Below are positions 20,710 through 25,155 of a stretch of DNA of 25,155 nt, in pieces; within the stretch, counting starts at the first letter, position 1; each line of letters starts with the position of its first letter. The notes under the pieces were generated by a model, which saw nothing but the letters and a program-made list of their open reading frames with translations, had not been told where the DNA came from and did no database searches. The stretch comes from Planctomycetota bacterium (GTDB lineage: Bacteria > Planctomycetota > Phycisphaerae > Phycisphaerales > SM1A02): positions 1-25,155 of the forward strand of contig JAPUKX010000237.1 of the NCBI GenBank assembly GCA_027295435.1, read 5' to 3'. The translations under genes were made by a program, and so were the position numbers.

Positions 20710-21609
20710 CTAGAGGCCCAGGCGCGGCTTCTTCGCCTCCCATTCGGCGGTTTCGCGCTTGTTGTCGGTGCCCAGCGGTTGGCCGGTCCTGATTGCCTCG
20801 ATCTCCAGGCGGCTGAGGTGTATCCCGTGGAGGCGATAGTCCTCGAAGGCTTCGCAGGCGACGGGGCAGATCGGGCGAATCAGCTGAAACATCGCGCGAG
20901 CGTAATCCCGGATTTCCTGCTGGGCGTGGTCGTCCAACCGCAGCGACAGGAAGTGAAAGATGTTGTGCAGGTCGCATTTCCAATACCATTGCGTGAAGAC
21001 GCTGACCGGAAGACCGATGCGGGCCAGCTCGCGTGTCACGCCCTTCTCAAGCAGATGCTCATAGTCGTGATAGTGTTTCTCCGCGCGCTCCAGATACGTC
21101 AGGAATTCCTGGGCCGATGCGATATCGATCGGCTCGGTTCCGCCTTGGCGATTACCTTGCGACTGTTTGCGGACCTCCTCGACGGTTGGCCGGTAGAACT
21201 GATCCGGCACAATTGAGTAGCGGGCGGAGTACTCATTGACGTTGGCGGTGCGGTGGCGGATCCATTGGCGGGCGACAAAGATCGGCATCGCCACGTGAAA
21301 CTTGAACTCCACCATCTCAAACGGCGTCGTGTGACGGTGCCGCATCAGATAGCGAATCAATCCGCGATCTTCGTGGACTTTCTTTGTCCCCGCACCGTAC
21401 GAGACGCGGGCGGCTTGAACAATGGCGAAGTCAGCGGTCTGACCCTGCGGCACCATCCTCGGCATGACATCGACCAGCGCGACAAGACCGTGCTTATGGA
21501 GAGGTATCTCCCAGCGAGCCGAGCCGCCCATCACGTCGATCAATGGCGCTTCGGGTTCGATGTGTTCGATGACGTGCTCGGTCTTGGTCGGAGGCATGGT
21601 CGGCGTCAT
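20710..21609 (-). CDS. thyX: Flavin-dependent thymidylate synthase
   Basis: A 299-residue enzyme that methylates dUMP to dTMP using FAD, NADPH and methylene-tetrahydrofolate. The ThyX signature RHRTANVNEYSARYS is at 118-132 (RHR, E126, S128, R130). A second motif, LRLDDHAQQEIRDYA, contains the dUMP-binding arginine region. The protein has an N-terminal extension of about 50 residues compared with compact ThyX forms, and an acidic/basic tail after the core. Its ATG overlaps the stop of the upstream MFS gene (21606-21609), implying coupled translation. Whether a classical thyA exists elsewhere cannot be seen. Confidence 0.96.
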   Translation of the reverse strand: MTPTMPPTKTEHVIEHIEPEAPLIDVMGGSARWEIPLHKHGLVALVDVMPRMVPQGQTADFAIVQAARVSYGAGTKKVHEDRGLIRYLMRHRHTTPFEMVEFKFHVAMPIFVARQWIRHRTANVNEYSARYSIVPDQFYRPTVEEVRKQSQGNRQGGTEPIDIASAQEFLTYLERAEKHYHDYEHLLEKGVTRELARIGLPVSVFTQWYWKCDLHNIFHFLSLRLDDHAQQEIRDYARAMFQLIRPICPVACEAFEDYRLHGIHLSRLEIEAIRTGQPLGTDNKRETAEWEAKKPRLGL

Positions 21610-22880
21610 CGTACCTCATGGTCGGTCTTTGCAGGTGACGGCCGTAGCCGAGCCAGACTGAACCTGGCCGTGGTCACAAGAAGGATGAAGCCGGTCGCTC
21701 CCAAGCCGGCGCAGACCAGGCTCATGAACCTGATTGCCCGCCAGGTTGTGTCGCCGCCCGGCTCGGCTGCCAGCGACAGCACCGCCAGCACGCCGGCAAA
21801 CGACAGCCGCCCGGCCAGACTCTGCATGGACAGGTATGTAGCTCGCAATGATTGCGGCACCTGCGGCGTGATCGCGGCATGAAGCGGCGGCTTCATCATC
21901 CCCGACGGGACACTTCGCAGCAAGATCAGCAGGACGACAACCTCATGCAACCACAGCCCCATCGCCGCCATGATCACGACTTGCATTCCCGTGGTCAGCA
22001 GCAGCGTCGCGGCGAGCCCGATGCGATCGCGCAGGCGGATGCTATAGGCCGTGGCCCACGCGGCCAGCAGCATCATCAACGCCGTGATCACCCCCGTGAG
22101 CAGCGGCGTACCCTGGCCGGGCAGCTTCAATCCACGATGTCCCACCAGCAGATCGATGTATGGCTGATAGAACTCGTAGGGAACGTGATTGATGACGATC
22201 ATGATCACCGCGAATCCAAATAACCAGGCCAACGATCGGTTGGTCAGTTGGCCGATACAAGCACCGAGCTGGCGGACAAAGCCGCGCCTGAGCATCGATT
22301 CCTGGAAATGAGACGCCGGCTCCACGAAACTCAGGGTTATTGCCAGTGTCGCGAGCGCAGCCAGCAGGGACAGCCCGTAGGCGAAGTGCAGTTGCCACGT
22401 TGCCGCAAGCCCGCCGCCCAGTGCCGCGACCGCCCGGCCAAGCATGGCGTTGCGGTTTGCCGTCGCCTCGCGGGCCGCGTATTCGTCAGCTCGGCCCAGC
22501 CCGTTCAATGAATCGAAGTGCAGAGCCGTATCCGTGCCCGACTTGAACGAGAGACCGACCGCCAGGAAGATTTGAGCAATGGCGAATGCTCCAAAGCCTC
22601 GCCCGACGAAAAACAGCGCATAGGAGAGGGTCAACCCCGCCGCGGAGATCAGCAGCGTCCGGCGCCGGCCGACGGTATCGGAGAAATACCCGGACGGAAC
22701 CTCCAGCAACACGACCGTTACGTAATAAATCGCTTCCAGTAGAAGTACCTGACGCAGCGGCAGGTGCTCGCTGAAGTACAGAAAGAACACCGGCATCCAG
22801 AAGTAGGCGTTGACCAGACCCTCATAGAGCGGGTAGAGCTTGACGTTGCGCTCAAGCGCATATGAAGTGGGCGGCGCCAT
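21606..22880 (-). CDS. Major facilitator superfamily transporter
   Basis: A 424-residue membrane protein with about 12 hydrophobic segments. The MFS motif A between segments 2 and 3 is recognisable: GYFSDTVGRRRTLL. Other features are an acidic pair in the first half and a long central loop (EPASHFQESMLRRGF) between the six-helix halves. The sequence resembles drug/metabolite efflux-type members rather than sugar symporters, but the substrate cannot be inferred. Its stop overlaps the thyX start by four bases, so both come from one transcript. A nucleoside- or folate-related substrate is a speculation from that context only. ATG 22880 starts just before the first helix region. Confidence 0.87.
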   Translation of the reverse strand: MAPPTSYALERNVKLYPLYEGLVNAYFWMPVFFLYFSEHLPLRQVLLLEAIYYVTVVLLEVPSGYFSDTVGRRRTLLISAAGLTLSYALFFVGRGFGAFAIAQIFLAVGLSFKSGTDTALHFDSLNGLGRADEYAAREATANRNAMLGRAVAALGGGLAATWQLHFAYGLSLLAALATLAITLSFVEPASHFQESMLRRGFVRQLGACIGQLTNRSLAWLFGFAVIMIVINHVPYEFYQPYIDLLVGHRGLKLPGQGTPLLTGVITALMMLLAAWATAYSIRLRDRIGLAATLLLTTGMQVVIMAAMGLWLHEVVVLLILLRSVPSGMMKPPLHAAITPQVPQSLRATYLSMQSLAGRLSFAGVLAVLSLAAEPGGDTTWRAIRFMSLVCAGLGATGFILLVTTARFSLARLRPSPAKTDHEVR

Positions 22881-22964
22881 GATCGGTCACCATCGGTAAC
22901 GGACAAGAGGTATTCGACGCCGCTAAGCCTATCGCAGATCGTTTCGCAATATGCGCCGGGTTGC

Positions 22965-23468
22965 TTACGGCCAGGCGGTGGAGAATCCGACCATCATGGT
23001 CACCAGCAGACCAAGCCAAAGAAGCGTGGTGAGGGCTCCGCCGATGATCGCAATCCACGCATGGGCCAGGCCCTTGAGTCGCGGGTTCTTGAGGCGTTTC
23101 CTCAAGCCCACGATGCCGAGCACGAAGGCGGGGATGCCGAGAAGGATCCCCAATATGGGAATCAACGAGAACACGGCCAGGTAGTAGCCGATCAGCGCTG
23201 CCGGGTTCCGATAGGGAATGATACCTGACATCGGGGCATCGTCGGCTGGCGGTGGCACGCCGGTGGACACCGTCGGCGGAGCTTGGACGATCGCGGCCAG
23301 CGCCGGTTCATCCAGCACGGCTCTGGTGGGCCCGCCATCGCCGGGAATGAGCACCGCATCGCTGGGAATCCGACCTTGTCGCGCCCACAGCACGAGGACA
23401 TCCATCCCCGCCGGCCCGTACTCGGTCCCGTTGGTGAGTCGGACCTTGTATGTCCTTGATCCCGCCAT
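22965..23468 (-). CDS. GYF_2-like domain plus DUF4190-type membrane protein
   Basis: A 167-residue protein. The N-terminal ~60 residues (TYKVRLTNGTEYGPAGMDVL, then LWARQGRIPSDAVLIPGDGG) resemble the GYF_2 type: a G-P-x-(x)-L pattern, then W/G-R-I and a D-x-x-V end. A proline-rich linker follows (APPTVSTGVPPPADDAPM). Two membrane segments then flank a basic LRKRLKNPRLKGLAHAW loop, as in DUF4190 proteins. This GYF-plus-membrane layout is frequent in Planctomycetes, and the role is unknown. ATG 23468. It is separated by about 120 bases from the ABC ATPase gene upstream on the same strand. Confidence 0.75.
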   Translation of the reverse strand: MAGSRTYKVRLTNGTEYGPAGMDVLVLWARQGRIPSDAVLIPGDGGPTRAVLDEPALAAIVQAPPTVSTGVPPPADDAPMSGIIPYRNPAALIGYYLAVFSLIPILGILLGIPAFVLGIVGLRKRLKNPRLKGLAHAWIAIIGGALTTLLWLGLLVTMMVGFSTAWP

Positions 23469-23590
23469 GACCGGAGTGTTGCACGAGCAGCGACATTGGT
23501 CAACGATCGAACCAAAGCGGCGAACCCCGGGCAGGCCCGGAGCTATATGGCGGCTGAAAGCTGACCGCTCACCTCCAGGTGCCTGCGTTC

Positions 23591-24442
23591 CTAGGTGTGG
23601 CGGGGCTTGCGACGGCGGGGGTTGGGATCGGGGACCGCTGACAGCAGCGACCTGGTGTATGGGTGCTGCGGGTCGTTGATGATCTGATCGCGGTCGCCTT
23701 GCTCGACGATCCGGCCGTCGAGCATCACTGCGATCCGATCGCAGAGGTGATGGATGACCGCCATGTCGTGGCTGATGAACAGGTAGGACAGGCCGAACTC
23801 GTTCTGCAAGTCGGCCAAGAGGTTGAGAATCTGCGACTGAATGGAGACATCCAGGGCGCTGGTGGGTTCGTCGCAGATGATGAGCTTGGGGTTCAGCGCG
23901 AGCGCCCGGGCGATGCCGATGCGCTGGCGCTGGCCGCCGGAAAACTCATGCGGATAGCGGTCGGCCGCCGCCGGCCAGAGGCCGCAGCGCTGCAACACAT
24001 CTTCGACCTGAGCTCGCAGTCGGTTCCCCTGGGCCAGGCCGTGCACCTGCAATGGCTCGCCCACGATCTTGCCCACCCGCATACGCGGGTTCAGCGAACC
24101 GATGGGGTCCTGGAAGATAATCTGCATCTGGCGGCGCAATGGGCGCATCTGCTTCGCGGACAGCTCGAAGATGTTGCGACCCTTGTACAGGACGCGACCC
24201 CCTGTGGCCGGGATCAGCCGCAGGATCGTTCGGCCGACGGTCGTCTTGCCGCATCCGGATTCTCCCACCAGACCGAGGGTCTCGCCCTCATTGATGTGGA
24301 AGCTCACGTCGTCAACGGCTTTCACATAGTCGGTAACTCGCTGGAGAATTCCGCTGCGGATGGGGAAGTACGTGCGAAGGTGCTCGACGTGCAGCAGGGG
24401 CGCCTTACGCGGCTGGGCGGATTGCTGGGGCGATGTGATCAT
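23591..24442 (-). CDS. Oligopeptide/dipeptide ABC transporter ATP-binding protein (OppF/DppF type)
   Basis: A 283-residue cytosolic ATPase of a peptide-type ABC importer. Walker A GESGCGKT is at 60-67, the Q-loop at 111 (IIFQDP), the signature FSGGQRQR at 167-174, Walker B LIICDEPTSALD at 187-198 and the H-loop SHD at 224-226. The C-terminus has the oligopeptide-type tail HPYTRSLLSAVPDPNP, which marks the Opp/Dpp subfamily. ATG 24442 is chosen since the frame upstream of it is antisense to nothing useful and overlaps the HtrA-like gene. No permease, OppD partner or binding protein is present in the window, so the rest of the transporter must be encoded beyond the HtrA-like gene or elsewhere. 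Confidence 0.93.
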   Translation of the reverse strand: MITSPQQSAQPRKAPLLHVEHLRTYFPIRSGILQRVTDYVKAVDDVSFHINEGETLGLVGESGCGKTTVGRTILRLIPATGGRVLYKGRNIFELSAKQMRPLRRQMQIIFQDPIGSLNPRMRVGKIVGEPLQVHGLAQGNRLRAQVEDVLQRCGLWPAAADRYPHEFSGGQRQRIGIARALALNPKLIICDEPTSALDVSIQSQILNLLADLQNEFGLSYLFISHDMAVIHHLCDRIAVMLDGRIVEQGDRDQIINDPQHPYTRSLLSAVPDPNPRRRKPRHT

Positions 24443-24469
24443 CGTCGGCGATCGTATCCAGTCGATCGC

Positions 24470-24496
24470 AGGATTCCATCGGCTGATTGGAATCCT
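24470..24496. terminator. Perfect 9-bp inverted repeat after the HtrA-like gene
   Basis: AGGATTCCA (24470-24478) and TGGAATCCT (24488-24496) flank a 9-base loop; the right arm touches the HtrA-like stop codon. It lies in the 53-base spacer before the ABC ATPase start. No T-run follows on the minus strand, so it may be a weak terminator, an mRNA-stabilising hairpin or an operator. Confidence 0.45.
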
Positions 24497-25155
24497 CAGG
24501 GCATGGTGATGACCATGCCATCGATCTCGCCTTCTGGTGTGGCAAAGGTCAGCTCGACCGACTCCTGCGAGTGCAGGTCGCGAAGCAGCTTGTAAAACGA
24601 GTCGATGTCCGTGACCGGGCGTCCGTCCACCTCGACGATTATCGAGCCTGTTGGAAGGCGTTTGCCCCACGGTAGCCTGGGATCGACGACTTCCACCAGA
24701 ACACCCTGACGATACGCCACGGCCAGGTCCGCCGACCGTTTCGGGGTGTTGGTGGCCAGCTGCTGGAGTCCGCGCCGCATCAGCTGGTTTCGCCACCGCA
24801 TGCGCAGCGAATCGTATCGGTCCAGTGCGAATACGAGGTCGAGTGACTCGTTGCTCGACTGATCGGGGTCGTACCGCCGGATTGTCACGCGGAGAGGATC
24901 GCCCGGAGCCTTCGTCTGGACCAACGCCCGGATCTGTCCGCTTCTTTCGACGGGCTGGCCCTCGACGTGAGTGATGATGTCTCCTGGCCGTATGCCCGCT
25001 TTCTCCGCAGGCCCATCGCGGACCACGGCTGAGATGACTACTCCCTTCCCCGTAAACGCGATCGCGCCGGCGTCCTGGGGATTGCCCATGGTGACGCCCA
25101 TGTAGCCACGCTCGGGAGCGCGCCCTTCGATGAGCTGCTCCACCACCGATTCGAT
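24496..25155 (-). CDS. HtrA/DegP-like protein, C-terminal PDZ region (partial)
   Basis: The frame runs off the right edge. The 219 visible residues begin IESVVEQLIEGR and continue ERGYMGVTMG, the usual junction from an HtrA-type protease domain into PDZ1. PDZ1 follows (VVISAVVRDGPAEKAGIRPG then DIITHVEGQPVERSGQIRAL). A spacer rich in Arg and Gln leads to a second PDZ-like unit (GVLVEVVDP…GSIIVEVDGRPVTDIDSFYK). The end is IDGMVITMP. The protease part with the His-Asp-Ser triad would be outside the window and cannot be checked. Family members are periplasmic quality-control proteases or chaperones. It precedes the ABC ATPase by 53 bases. Confidence 0.82.
   Translation of the reverse strand: MESVVEQLIEGRAPERGYMGVTMGNPQDAGAIAFTGKGVVISAVVRDGPAEKAGIRPGDIITHVEGQPVERSGQIRALVQTKAPGDPLRVTIRRYDPDQSSNESLDLVFALDRYDSLRMRWRNQLMRRGLQQLATNTPKRSADLAVAYRQGVLVEVVDPRLPWGKRLPTGSIIVEVDGRPVTDIDSFYKLLRDLHSQESVELTFATPEGEIDGMVITMP

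Overview
The window is high-GC bacterial DNA and most likely comes from a planctomycete of the Phycisphaerae type. The clues are a secreted FG-GAP protein ending in a duplicated dockerin-like C-terminus (…WGPCP), a small 'CPVCRYNLRGL' zinc-ribbon membrane protein, a small 'SGDDRVRFC' Cys-rich protein, long divergent FlgA and FlgH, and many short lineage-type hypotheticals. This assignment is inference from protein style; no marker gene fixes it.

Layout. 1-1753: the tail of an unknown gene, a small membrane protein, a seven-iron ferredoxin (fdxA) and a small acidic hypothetical. 1765-3318 (minus): a secreted protein of six ~69-residue FG-GAP repeats plus dockerin, with a decayed second dockerin end at 3713-3790. 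4049-4119 (minus): tRNA-Gln(CUG) with a visible promoter. 4234-8876: ACT-domain protein, asd, purE, a family 2 glycosyltransferase, trpC and a CPBP membrane protease. 8933-10006: trpS. 10037-13869 (minus): a flagellar rod/ring operon (small ORF, flgF, flgG, flgA, flgH), headed by a convincing sigma-54 -24/-12 element. 14189-15106: XerC/XerD-type recombinase. 15120-16261 (minus): two small planctomycete-style proteins, one split by an in-frame TGA. 16415-17944: zwf. 18035-19831: a pair of overlapping bPH2 membrane proteins and a lipoprotein. 20008-20622: a protein made almost entirely of helix-turn-helix units. 20710-22880 (minus): MFS transporter and thyX, overlapping by ATGA. 22965-25155 (minus): GYF/DUF4190-like membrane protein, OppF-type ABC ATPase, and the PDZ part of an HtrA-like protein running off the end.

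Much of the window is housekeeping (amino-acid, purine, dTMP and pentose-phosphate metabolism, tRNA charging) beside a flagellar operon. The more unusual signals are at the DNA level. One is a REP-like family: a GC-rich hairpin of 7-8 bp arms with an invariant GTTTAGC/GCTAAAC heptamer on one side. It has four copies here, two of them as an inverted (BIME-like) pair that supplies the last codons and the stop of the glycosyltransferase gene. The second is a pair of four-unit heptamer arrays placed directly after the flgG and flgH stop codons. The third is a set of broken or recoded genes: the in-frame TGA at 16079-16081, a probable frameshift at the 5' end of flgH, and the dockerin relic. No CRISPR array, complete insertion sequence, prophage or defence system was recognised.
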